Shown here piece by piece: positions 29,109 through 37,714 of a DNA stretch of 64,000 bases. Below the pieces are notes generated by a model, which saw nothing but the letters and a program-made list of their open reading frames with translations, did no database searches and was not told where the DNA came from. Position numbers and translations under genes: made by a program. The DNA is from JBHENC01 sp046262295 (GTDB taxonomy: Bacteria > Acidobacteriota > Blastocatellia > Pyrinomonadales > Pyrinomonadaceae). The stretch is from NCBI GenBank assembly GCA_046262295.1, contig JBHENC010000005.1, positions 62,001-126,000 of the forward strand, read 5' to 3'. Positions within the stretch are counted from its first letter, which is position 1. Each line of letters opens with the position of its first letter.

Positions 29109-30305
29109 TTAATTTCCCGCAATCTCTTTTAGAGCTTCGACGAACAGATCAATCTCTTCGCGTTTCAGGCACAACGGCGGCAGCAATCGCAGCACATTCG
29201 GATCGCTCGACGTGCCCGTGATAATTCGTCGCTCCAGCAAAGCCTGATGCACGGGCGCGGCCTTTTCCGCAAACTCAAGCCCTAACAGAAATCCCAGCCC
29301 GCGCACCTTTGCAACTTGCGAAACATCACGCAGACGCCCGCGCAAGTAAGCCTCTTGCTCACGGACATTCTCGCGCATACCGTCGTTTTCTATCGCTTCG
29401 AGCGTCGCATAAACCGCCGCCATCGCCAGCATCCCGCCGCCGAACGTCGTCCCCAGATCGTTCTCTTTTATCACCGAAGCGATGCGGTCATTGACGAGAC
29501 ACGCGCCGACCGGAACGCCGCTGCCGAGTGCTTTCGCCAGCGTGACGATGTCCGGCACAACGCCGCCCGAAGCCGCGCTTCCAGCAAAGAACCACTCGCC
29601 CGTGCGCCCGACGCCCGTCTGCACTTCGTCGTAGATGAGCGCAATGCCGCGCTTCTTCGCAAGCTCGCTCAATGCGACGTAGAAATCCGGCGCGGACAGA
29701 CGCACGCCCGCCATTGATTGAACGGGTTCGAGCATAATCGCCGCCACCGATTCGTCCGCGAGTTTTTCAATTGCCGCGATATCGCCGAACTCCGCGAACA
29801 GATGGCCGGGCACGTTCGGGCGTCCTAGCTCTCTATACTTGCCGAGCGCAGTCGCGCTGATCGCGTCCGCCGTGCGCCCGTGAAAGCCGCCCGTGAAGGT
29901 AATAATATTTTCGCGTCGCGTCGCCAGCCGCGCCATACGCATCGCGTTCTCGTTTGCTTCCGTGCCGGAATTACATAAGAAGGCTTTCGTAATGCTCGCG
30001 GGCGCAATCCCGACAAGCTTTTCAGCGGCGCGTGCGCGCACATCCGAATAAACAAGATTCGAGTAAAAGAGCAACTGCGACGCCTGAGCCTTGATCGCTT
30101 CGACAACGCGCGGATGGCAATGCCCCGTCGCCGCGACCGCATGGCCGCCGTACAAATCAAGATACCGCGCGCCATCGCTCGCATATACCCACGCGCCCTC
30201 GCCCCGCACGACGGCCAGCGGCATCTTCTTATACGTTGCGAGCTGATAGCGATCTTCACTCGCCACCGTCGCGTCAAACCCCGTCGCTGCTGTTTCGATA
30301 GTCAT
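29109..30305 (-). CDS. argD: Acetylornithine aminotransferase
   Basis: 398 residues from the ATG at 30305 (a TTG nine bases upstream is possible). Class III aminotransferase: LDLYGGHAVAATGHCHPRVV, FLCNSGTEANENAMRMAR, ITFTGGFHGRT, LIYDEVQTGVGRTGEWF, and the PLP lysine in TLAKALGSGVPVGA. PLP-dependent conversion of acetylglutamate semialdehyde to acetylornithine; related enzymes also act in lysine synthesis. Flanked by argC and the GT-C gene. Confidence 0.93.
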   Translation of the reverse strand: MTIETAATGFDATVASEDRYQLATYKKMPLAVVRGEGAWVYASDGARYLDLYGGHAVAATGHCHPRVVEAIKAQASQLLFYSNLVYSDVRARAAEKLVGIAPASITKAFLCNSGTEANENAMRMARLATRRENIITFTGGFHGRTADAISATALGKYRELGRPNVPGHLFAEFGDIAAIEKLADESVAAIMLEPVQSMAGVRLSAPDFYVALSELAKKRGIALIYDEVQTGVGRTGEWFFAGSAASGGVVPDIVTLAKALGSGVPVGACLVNDRIASVIKENDLGTTFGGGMLAMAAVYATLEAIENDGMRENVREQEAYLRGRLRDVSQVAKVRGLGFLLGLEFAEKAAPVHQALLERRIITGTSSDPNVLRLLPPLCLKREEIDLFVEALKEIAGN

Positions 30306-30395
30306 AACATTCAAGAAAGCGGTTCAGTCTTCGCCTCTCCGTCATTCGCCTTTTGCTAAAAGCTGATGACTGAAAACTGATAACCGATTACTTTT

Positions 30396-31430
30396 TCACG
30401 GATTGCTGCCCATCAGCATCAGCCCTGTCTTTTCATCAAAGCCGAATTGTAAATTCATGTTCTGCACGGCTTGGCCTGCTGCGCCTTTCACTAAATTATC
30501 GAGCGCGGCGAAGATCGCCACTTGCCGCCCGCGCGCCGCGAAACCTATATCGCAAAAGTTCGTCGTTTTTACCCAGTTAATATCCGGCGAATTTTCGACG
30601 AGCCGGACAAAGAAATCATTTTTGTAAAACTCGTTATAGATTTTGCGCACATCATTCGTCGCCATTTCATCTTTCGTCTCAACATAAATTGAAGCGAAGA
30701 TACCGCGCGCGACAGGCAGGCTATGCGTCATGAAAACAAACTCGCTTGACCAATCGCCGAGGCGCGCGAGTTCCTGTTCTATCTCCGGCACGTGCTGGTG
30801 CGCGAAAGGTTTATACGCATAAAAAGAGTTCATGCGTTGCGGGTGATGAGTGTTCGCGGCGGGCTTCGCGCCGGAACCGGATGAACCCGTCTTCGCGTCA
30901 ACGATCACGCGCCCCTGCAAAAGATTATTAGCGACGAGCGGCGCAAGCCCCAGCAGCGTCGCCGTCGCAAAGCAACCCGGATTGCTAATCAAACGCGCGC
31001 CCGCAATCGCCGCGCGGTTCGTCTCCGTCAAACCGTAAACAAACTCGCCCTGCTCGCTCATCGCCGTGTGCTCGCGCCCGTAAAATTTCTCGAAGACAAC
31101 TTGATCGCGCAGACGGAAATCGCCTGACAGGTCAATCGCCTTTATATTGCCCGGCAAGCGCGGCGCAAGCTCCATCGCTTGACCGTGCGGCAACGCGAGA
31201 AACACGGAATCAAGCTCGCGCAAGTTTCCTAAATCCTCCAGAGCGCGCGTGAAACGCAGATCGGTCAGGCCGTAAAGATTGCGATGCACTTCGCCGACCA
31301 TCTTGCCCGCGTGCTCGTTCGCCGTCACCAACGCAATTTCCACAGACGGATGCAAAAGCAGAATGCGCAAAAGCTCCGCCCCGCCATAACCCGATCCGCC
31401 GAAGATGCCGACTCTGATTTTTTTCATCAC
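30396..31430 (-). CDS. argC: N-acetyl-gamma-glutamyl-phosphate reductase
   Basis: 344 residues. The NADP fold starts GIFGGSGYGGAELLRIL; the catalytic Cys is in SNPGCFATATLLGLAPL; GSSGSGAKP and HSLPVARGIFASIYVE follow, as in ArgC. It reduces acetylglutamyl phosphate. It starts 13 bases after the P-loop gene, so it is tightly coupled within the operon. Confidence 0.95.
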   Translation of the reverse strand: MMKKIRVGIFGGSGYGGAELLRILLLHPSVEIALVTANEHAGKMVGEVHRNLYGLTDLRFTRALEDLGNLRELDSVFLALPHGQAMELAPRLPGNIKAIDLSGDFRLRDQVVFEKFYGREHTAMSEQGEFVYGLTETNRAAIAGARLISNPGCFATATLLGLAPLVANNLLQGRVIVDAKTGSSGSGAKPAANTHHPQRMNSFYAYKPFAHQHVPEIEQELARLGDWSSEFVFMTHSLPVARGIFASIYVETKDEMATNDVRKIYNEFYKNDFFVRLVENSPDINWVKTTNFCDIGFAARGRQVAIFAALDNLVKGAAGQAVQNMNLQFGFDEKTGLMLMGSNP

Positions 31431-31443
31431 ACGCTTCGCTTAA

Positions 31444-32559
31444 TCATCGCGCCTCGCTCAAGGCCGCCGTCTTCAACGCCAACTTCCCGCGCACGATATT
31501 GAAAAGCCGCGCGCCGTCGCGTCTGGCGTTGCCCGCCGGAACATTAAATTCCTTCTCGATGTAATCCTCGCCCATCTGCGAATCCGTCACCGAACCGGCG
31601 ACGACATCAACCGTGATGCCGCGTCGCTTGAACAACTCGATGCCGCCCCACGCGCCGACGTAATCCGACGCGCAAAAGACAATCGCGCCCGTCGCCGCAC
31701 GCAACTCCGCATCTTCAAACATTGAGTCAACCGCATAGCCGCCCAAGATTCCGTCGCCGAGTTCGATCACGATCATGTCCGGCGCGCTTTCGTTAAGCCG
31801 CACGATGACGGCTTTCGCAACGGGCGCGAGGTCGCCTGCGCCGACGGTCGAAGGCAAGCCGCAATCTAGAAAACTTGCCGTCGCAATCGCGCCGTGATCC
31901 GCCATGTTGAGCGTGTCGCGCAAACACGCGACGCCCGACAATTTCGCCGCCGCAACCTTTAATCCGGCGCTCGTCGCCTGCTTAATCAACTCCGTCGCCG
32001 CATAAGTCTTGCCGCTGTTCATGCAGGTTCCGGCGATGATGACGAGCGGCGCAGTCTCGCCCAGAGTTTCACGCAACGTAAGCGCGGCATCGCCGATGTT
32101 GCGCACGCGCCCCGCATCGTCGCACGCCAGCCCTATCACTTCCACGCTGATCGCATCGCTCAAACTGGAATGATGTCCCGTGCAAAGGCCAATCACGCCG
32201 CCCATGTTCAGTAGATGCAAGACATCGCCCGCGCTCACGCTTTCTGGAACATCGCCCACAAACCCCTTCAAGGCACGGCGACGCCCCAAAACTCCGATAA
32301 GCATATCGCCCGGATTGATCTTCGCCATTCTGCCGGTCGGAAGCTCCAACAGATTGTACGTCGCGCTGTCTGTCAGAGCACGCACCACGACAACGTCGCC
32401 CGCCCGCGCCTTTTCAGAATTCTCACGGGCAATCTTCACAATCTTTTTCAGATTGAGCGGCGACGTGGAGGAGCCGATCTTGTCAACTTCGACAACATTA
32501 TTCGGCGTGCCCGTCTTAACATGGTTGCTTGCAGTCGTCACTAACATAAAGAGCCTCAC
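31444..32559 (-). CDS. P-loop protein of the arginine operon (DUF1611-like), function unknown
   Basis: 371 residues, no signal or membrane segment. Residues 1-130 look like a small beta-rich domain (AGDVVVVRALTDSATYNLLEL, GDMLIGVLGRRRALKGFVGDVP). From about residue 170 a P-loop domain begins with VIIAGTCMNSGKTYAATEL, followed by LKVAAAKLSG, MIVIELGDGILGGY and IVFCASDYVGAWGG, resembling dethiobiotin-synthetase-like or DUF1611 folds. Some DUF1611 proteins are reported as N-acetyltransferases for D-glutamate. The operon lacks argA or argJ, so a role in N-acetylglutamate supply is a tempting inference, but no direct evidence is visible. It lies between argG and argC, 28 and 13 bases away. Confidence 0.6.
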   Translation of the reverse strand: MRLFMLVTTASNHVKTGTPNNVVEVDKIGSSTSPLNLKKIVKIARENSEKARAGDVVVVRALTDSATYNLLELPTGRMAKINPGDMLIGVLGRRRALKGFVGDVPESVSAGDVLHLLNMGGVIGLCTGHHSSLSDAISVEVIGLACDDAGRVRNIGDAALTLRETLGETAPLVIIAGTCMNSGKTYAATELIKQATSAGLKVAAAKLSGVACLRDTLNMADHGAIATASFLDCGLPSTVGAGDLAPVAKAVIVRLNESAPDMIVIELGDGILGGYAVDSMFEDAELRAATGAIVFCASDYVGAWGGIELFKRRGITVDVVAGSVTDSQMGEDYIEKEFNVPAGNARRDGARLFNIVRGKLALKTAALSEAR

Positions 32560-32587
32560 TCGCTTTTATAACTTCCGCGATCCGTCG

Positions 32588-33790
32588 TTACTTATCAAGA
32601 CTCTTCAAACGCAGACGCAGTGCGTTGAGCTTGATAAAGCCTTCGGCATCACGCTGGTTGTAAATATCTTCGGCCTCGAAGGTCGCAAGCTTTTCGCTGT
32701 AAAGCGAACGCGGCGCGCGGCGTCCGGCGACGATCACATTCCCTTTATATAGTTTCAGACGAACTTCGCCGTTAACATCTTTCTGCGTGTCGTCGAGCAT
32801 ACGCCGCATCACGTCGAACTCCGGCGCGAACCAGAAACCGTAATAAATGCTTTCGGCAAATTTGACGCCGAGCGAATCACGCAACCGCACAACCTCACGA
32901 TCAAGCGTGATGGATTCCAGCGCGCGATGCGCCGCCTGCAAAATAGTCACGCCCGGCGTTTCATACACGCCGCGCGACTTCATGCCGACGAAACGGTTCT
33001 CCACCAGATCAACGCGCCCGATGCCATGCGCGCCACCGATTTCGTTCAAGTGCGCGAGCAAATCAGCCGGACTCATTTCCTGCCCGTCAACCGTAACGGG
33101 TTCGCCCTTCTCAAAACGAATCTCTAAATACTGGGGCGTATCGCGCGCTTCTTCCGGCGATTTCGTCAACTGAAAAATATCCGCAGGGGGTTCCGCCCAG
33201 GGGTCTTCCAGTATGCCGCCCTCGTAAGAGACGTGCATTAAGTTACGATCAGTCGAATACGGCTTGGCGTGCGTCGCCGTCACAGGGATATTGTGCTTTT
33301 CGGCATACGCGATTAAATCGCTGCGTCCCTTGAATTCCCATTCGCGCCAGGGAGCAACGACCGTGATGCCCGGCTCAAGCGCGTAGTACGTCAACTCGAA
33401 GCGCACCTGATCGTTGCCCTTGCCCGTCGCCCCGTGCGCAACGGCGTCCGCCCCTTCCTTGCGCGCGATCTCTATCTGCCGCTTCGCAATCACAGGACGC
33501 GCCAGCGATGTTCCGAGCAGGTACACGCCTTCGTAAAGCGCGTTGGCTTTAACGGCAGTCCACACATACTCGCGCACAAACTCTTCGCGTAAATCTTCTA
33601 CATAAAGCTTCGATGCGCCCGTCGCACGCGCTTTCTCTTCGAGGCCATCGAGTTCTTCGCCCTGCCCTACGTCCGCGCAATAACAGACGGCTTCGCAATC
33701 ATAGCGATCCTTGATCCAATGCAGCATCACGGATGTATCAAGGCCGCCCGAATAAGCCAAAACGATTTTGTTGATTTTTTTGTCAGCCAC
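32588..33790 (-). CDS. argG: Argininosuccinate synthase
   Basis: 400 residues from a GTG at 33790, preferred because GAAGGT lies 9 bases upstream; a TTG at 33805 overlapping the argR stop is the alternative. The ATP pyrophosphatase P-loop IVLAYSGGLDTS is at the start, with THAKPYSTDRNLMH and AHGIGRVDLVENRFVGMKSRGVYE further on, all diagnostic. It ligates citrulline and aspartate. In this acetylated pathway, citrulline must come from deacetylation of acetylcitrulline. It follows argR directly. Confidence 0.95.
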   Translation of the reverse strand: MADKKINKIVLAYSGGLDTSVMLHWIKDRYDCEAVCYCADVGQGEELDGLEEKARATGASKLYVEDLREEFVREYVWTAVKANALYEGVYLLGTSLARPVIAKRQIEIARKEGADAVAHGATGKGNDQVRFELTYYALEPGITVVAPWREWEFKGRSDLIAYAEKHNIPVTATHAKPYSTDRNLMHVSYEGGILEDPWAEPPADIFQLTKSPEEARDTPQYLEIRFEKGEPVTVDGQEMSPADLLAHLNEIGGAHGIGRVDLVENRFVGMKSRGVYETPGVTILQAAHRALESITLDREVVRLRDSLGVKFAESIYYGFWFAPEFDVMRRMLDDTQKDVNGEVRLKLYKGNVIVAGRRAPRSLYSEKLATFEAEDIYNQRDAEGFIKLNALRLRLKSLDK

Positions 33791-33801
33791 TATCTTTACC
33801 T

Positions 33802-34224
33802 TCAAACGAAAAGTTTCCAGAGCTTCTGTATCGCCGCGCGTTGCGCTTTGCGATCTGTGACGGCGATAAAGACCGCGTCCTCGCCCGCCAGCGTGCCGAC
33901 GATCAACGCCATGTTCGCCCGGTCAATCTTCACGGCAACCGCTGATGCGAGTCCCGCTTCGCACTTCGCTACGATCAGACAATCGCCCGCCGCGTCGAGA
34001 CTCAAAAGCCCGCTCGCCGAAGCGGACGCGCCGTTGGAATTTTGCGGCAAGGTGTAGAATCCCTTGCGCTTGACGATTCCCAATTCCAGCAGGTCACGCG
34101 AGACGCTCGATTGCGTCGCCGCCACACCCGCACGCTCAAGATAATTCGTTAAATCTCCCTGCGTGCCGATGCGCTTGGCCTTTATCAAGCTCAGTATCTT
34201 TTGTTGCCGCGTTTTTTTCTCCAT
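33802..34224 (-). CDS. argR: Arginine repressor ArgR
   Basis: 140 residues from the ATG at 34224. The N-terminal winged helix (QQKILSLIKAKRIGTQGDLTNYL, AATQSSVSRDLLELGIVK) contains the SSVSRD recognition motif. The C-terminal domain has the arginine-binding oligomerisation pattern (VGTLAGEDAVFIAVTDR; family GTIAGDDT). It should sense arginine and bind the two palindromes immediately upstream, controlling itself, the downstream biosynthetic genes and divergent argH. Confidence 0.93.
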   Translation of the reverse strand: MEKKTRQQKILSLIKAKRIGTQGDLTNYLERAGVAATQSSVSRDLLELGIVKRKGFYTLPQNSNGASASASGLLSLDAAGDCLIVAKCEAGLASAVAVKIDRANMALIVGTLAGEDAVFIAVTDRKAQRAAIQKLWKLFV

Positions 34225-34231
34225 AAGCTTT

Positions 34232-34272
34232 ATGCAAATAGTTTGCATTTATTTTGCATAGATGCATAAAAT
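34232..34272. promoter_or_regulatory. Tandem ARG-box-like operators between argR and argH
   Basis: Box 1 at 34232-34248: ATGCAAA and TTTGCAT separated by TAG, perfectly symmetric. Box 2 at 34251-34272: ATTTTGCAT-AG-ATGCATAAAAT, symmetric about TGCAT-AG-ATGCA. Both are AT-rich 17-22-base palindromes, two bases apart, as paired ARG boxes are. They begin 8 bases upstream of argR. Binding by ArgR is inferred from position and form. Confidence 0.75.
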
Positions 34273-34359
34273 AACATCCCGGCTGCATAGAGTCAAACGG
34301 CTGTGTGATATGGCGGCGGAACAAAAGAAACGAAACGGAATCGTTCGATGGAGAGGCCG

Positions 34360-35742
34360 ATGGCTGAAACTAAAAATTTATGGGGCGGCAGATTCACGGG
34401 CGCGGCGGACGCGCACTTTGCGGAGTTCAATCGCTCGTTCGGATTTGATCGCCGCTTACTTGAAGCGGACGTGCGCGCGAGCCTTGCGCACGGCGCAGGC
34501 TTGCGCGAAGCGGGCGTGCTGACGGCGGAAGAAGCCGCACGCATCGCAGAGGGCTTAGAAACGATACTCAAGCGCGCGGCTGAAGACGCGGAGTATTTCG
34601 AGAGCGATGCTGAAGATGTGCATTCTTTCGTCGAAGCGCGTCTCTTCGAACTAATCGGCGACACGGGGCGCAAGCTGCACACAGGCCGTAGCCGCAACGA
34701 TCAGGTCGCAACTGATTTGCGTCTCTGGTTGCGTGATGAGATTGACGCTGTCAGGGGAAAAGTGGAATCGCTGCAAACTGCGCTGCTCGATTCGGCGGAG
34801 CGGCACGCGGGCGCGATTCTCCCCGGCTACACACATTTGCAACGCGCGCAGCCCGTGCTGTGGGCGCACTGGTGTCTGGCTTATTTCGAGACGCTAGGGC
34901 GCGACGACGAACGTCTGACGGATGCGCGTAAGCGCGTCAACGTAATGCCGCTTGGCTCGGCGGCACTCGCGGGCACTTCGTATCCGATTAACCGCGAAAG
35001 CGTGGCGCAGCGGCTTGGCTTCGATGCGGTGTCGCGCAACAGTCTGGATGCGGTGAGTGATCGTGATTTCTGCGTCGAGTTTGCGTGCGCCGGATCAATC
35101 ATCATGGTGCATCTCTCGCGGCTTGCGGAAGACATAATAATTTACGCGAGCAACGAATTCGGGTTTCTGGAATTGAGCGATGCGGTGGCGACCGGATCGA
35201 GTTTGATGCCGCAGAAGAAGAACCCGGATTCGATGGAGCTTGTGCGCGGCAAAGCGGGGCGCGTCTTCGGCCACACGATGGCATTGCTCACCACATTGAA
35301 GGGCTTGCCGCTCGCTTACAACAAAGATATGCAGGAAGATAAGGAAGCGGTCTTCGATGTCGTTGATACGCTCAACGGCACGCTCGACGTGGCGGCGACG
35401 GTTTTGTGCAACACGCGCGTGCGCGAAGATAGAACGCGCGTTGCCGCCGCGCACGGATACATGAACGCGACGGAGTTGGCCGACTATCTGGCGCGTAAAG
35501 GCATCGCGTTTCGTGAGGCGCACGAGTTGGTCGGGCGCATCGTGCTTCATGCGCTGGCGCGCGGAGTTGAATTGAACGAGCTATCAATTGAAGAACTGCG
35601 GGAGTTTTCGTCGTTGATAGAGGAAGATGTTTTCGCGGCGCTCTCGCTTGAACGAACGCTTCAAACGAAATCGCAGACGGGTGGCACGTCGCCCGAAAGA
35701 GTCGCAGAAGCAGTCGCAGCAGCGCGCGCTTCGTTGAAATAA
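34360..35742 (+). CDS. argH: Argininosuccinate lyase
   Basis: 460 residues from the ATG at 34360, chosen because GGAGAGG lies directly upstream; an ATG 12 bases earlier has no ribosome-binding site. WGGRFTG opens the protein; HTGRSRNDQVATD, THLQRAQPV and the fumarase-superfamily signature SSLMPQKKNPD are all present. It splits argininosuccinate into arginine and fumarate. Divergent from the rest of the arginine operon across the ARG boxes; ends in a terminator. Confidence 0.96.
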   Translation: MAETKNLWGGRFTGAADAHFAEFNRSFGFDRRLLEADVRASLAHGAGLREAGVLTAEEAARIAEGLETILKRAAEDAEYFESDAEDVHSFVEARLFELIGDTGRKLHTGRSRNDQVATDLRLWLRDEIDAVRGKVESLQTALLDSAERHAGAILPGYTHLQRAQPVLWAHWCLAYFETLGRDDERLTDARKRVNVMPLGSAALAGTSYPINRESVAQRLGFDAVSRNSLDAVSDRDFCVEFACAGSIIMVHLSRLAEDIIIYASNEFGFLELSDAVATGSSLMPQKKNPDSMELVRGKAGRVFGHTMALLTTLKGLPLAYNKDMQEDKEAVFDVVDTLNGTLDVAATVLCNTRVREDRTRVAAAHGYMNATELADYLARKGIAFREAHELVGRIVLHALARGVELNELSIEELREFSSLIEEDVFAALSLERTLQTKSQTGGTSPERVAEAVAAARASLK

Positions 35743-35760
35743 TGTTTGAGCGATACGAAG

Positions 35761-35807
35761 AAAAGCGGTCTCGGTTAATAGAAAGTTTATTGACCGAGAC
35801 CGCTTTT
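35761..35807. terminator. Bidirectional intrinsic terminator between argH and a permease gene
   Basis: Perfect 15-bp stem (AAAAGCGGTCTCGGT at 35761-35775 with its complement at 35793-35807) with a 17-base loop. The A-start and T-end give U-tracts in both directions between the two convergent genes. Confidence 0.88.
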
Positions 35808-35848
35808 GTTGTTAGCGCTTGTCTTAGCAGCGAGCGTTCTTTGTGAAC

Positions 35849-37678
35849 TTACTTGGCGTGCAGTTCCGCATAATGAACGAAGAACCAGTAGGTAATCCCC
35901 GCCCAAACCAGCAGATTTATAACCGAAGCTGCCAAACCGATTGTTTTAACTTGCGAGCTACGCCCGCCACCTCTCGCATCCTTTTTGCCATACATCAACA
36001 CTGCAACCAGAACACCCGTTACGATCCAAGCGAAAAGGCGAATGACAAGGTCAATAGGCTTGGTGTTGGGCATCAGGTAAAGAACCTGATAAATCGTCAA
36101 AACGATTACCAAAGCCATTGCGATGATTGCCGCAACCGGCGGAACGTAGTTTTGAGCCGCATCCTGGTAGGCTTCGCTCTCGGCGGTATTTTCCGAACCT
36201 AGCTTGCTGTGCGAATAACTGTAAGCGAAGTAGATAACCAAGCCGATAGACATCCACACGATCAACCGAATCCACGTGTCGAGCGGCAGGCTGTTCATTA
36301 AATATGCCGCCGAAACCACCGTCGCAATAGGAATAAAAGGCGACAGCGGAACTCTGAACGGACGATTCAAATTCGGATTCGACCGCCGCAAAATAATGAT
36401 GCCTGTGCCGACGATCACGAAAGCGAACAACGTGCCGATACTGACAAGTTCGCCAAGCAGATTGATTGGCACGAAGCCCGCCAAAATAGCCACAATCGCG
36501 CCCGTGAGTGCCGTCGTCATATGCGGCGTTTGATAGCGCGGATGAATTTGCGCAGCCCACGCCGGAAGCAATCCGTCTTTCGACATCGAATAGAAAACAC
36601 GCGGCTGTCCCATCACCATCACGACCATTGTCGAGCTTAAGCCGAGCACCGCGCCGACTTTGATAATCGTCGGGAAGATTTTCAAAATCGTTCCCATCGT
36701 TGTTCCCTGCGCGCTATTAAGCGCGGCGTCAATGGCGACGGCAATCGGCGCGGCGGCGTTGGTTAGGAGTCTGTAATCAACCAGCCCGACCATAATGCCC
36801 GCGACCAAAATATAAAGCACAGTGCAAATCGCAAGGCTGCCTAAGATTCCGATGGGCATATCGCGCTGCGGATTTTTCGCTTCCTGCGCGGCCGTCGAAA
36901 CGGCATCGAAACCGATATAGGCGAAGAAGATAACGGCTGCGCCCGTCACGACTCCGCTAAAGCCGAACGGCATGAATTGGGCACAGCCCGCGCTTCCCGC
37001 AACACAGCCGATCCCTAAATTGCTCGTATTAACGTAGCCGATTCCCGCAATGATAAACAGAATGACGACCAAGATTTTGACCATCACGATAATCGAGTTG
37101 AAGCGGGCGGATTCTTTAATTCCGCGTATCAGTAGCAGCGTGACGGCTATCGAAATCAGAAACGCGGGTAAATTAAAAAGACCGTGCGCGATTGTGCCGT
37201 CCGCGAGTTTTATTTCCGCTCCGGGCGGCGCGCTTAGGGCTAATGGAAAATTTATGCCCAGTGTGTCTCTAAATAAACTGACCACGTAGCCAGACCAACC
37301 GACGGCGACTGTTGCCGCACCGAAAGCGTATTCCAAAATCAAATCCCAACCGATAATCCACGCGACAAACTCGCCGAGCGTGCCGTAGCCATAAGCATAG
37401 GCCGAACCCGAAATCGGAACGCTCGCCGCAAACTCTGAATAACAAAGCGCGGCAAACGTGCTGACGATGCCCGCCAGAACCATCGAAATGACGACGGCTG
37501 GCCCGGCGTGTTTCCCGGCCGCTTGTCCGGTCAGAACAAAAATTCCCGTTCCGATGATTGCACCGATTCCGAGCATCGTTAAATCCAGCGAATTTAACGC
37601 TTTTTTCAAAGTATGCTCGCCCGTCTCCTGGGCTTCGGCGATGATTCTGTCAATTGGCTTGGTCGCAAATAACGACAT
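35849..37678 (-). CDS. APC-superfamily amino-acid permease (CAT-like, 609 residues)
   Basis: About 14 predicted membrane segments. The N-terminal consensus LTMLGIGAIIGTGIFVLTG is the substrate-site motif of APC transporters; YSEFAASVPISGSAYAYGY and AQEAKNPQRDMPIGI are characteristic of the cationic amino-acid transporter (CAT) group, which also has the longer C-terminus seen here. It is an inner-membrane uptake protein; the exact substrate is not determinable. A strong Shine-Dalgarno (AGGAGG) precedes ATG 37678. Next to the arginine genes, arginine or another cationic amino acid is possible but unproven. Confidence 0.88.
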   Translation of the reverse strand: MSLFATKPIDRIIAEAQETGEHTLKKALNSLDLTMLGIGAIIGTGIFVLTGQAAGKHAGPAVVISMVLAGIVSTFAALCYSEFAASVPISGSAYAYGYGTLGEFVAWIIGWDLILEYAFGAATVAVGWSGYVVSLFRDTLGINFPLALSAPPGAEIKLADGTIAHGLFNLPAFLISIAVTLLLIRGIKESARFNSIIVMVKILVVILFIIAGIGYVNTSNLGIGCVAGSAGCAQFMPFGFSGVVTGAAVIFFAYIGFDAVSTAAQEAKNPQRDMPIGILGSLAICTVLYILVAGIMVGLVDYRLLTNAAAPIAVAIDAALNSAQGTTMGTILKIFPTIIKVGAVLGLSSTMVVMVMGQPRVFYSMSKDGLLPAWAAQIHPRYQTPHMTTALTGAIVAILAGFVPINLLGELVSIGTLFAFVIVGTGIIILRRSNPNLNRPFRVPLSPFIPIATVVSAAYLMNSLPLDTWIRLIVWMSIGLVIYFAYSYSHSKLGSENTAESEAYQDAAQNYVPPVAAIIAMALVIVLTIYQVLYLMPNTKPIDLVIRLFAWIVTGVLVAVLMYGKKDARGGGRSSQVKTIGLAASVINLLVWAGITYWFFVHYAELHAK

Positions 37679-37714
37679 CAGAACCTCCTAAACTTTTCGC
37701 TTTAATTTGAATTA

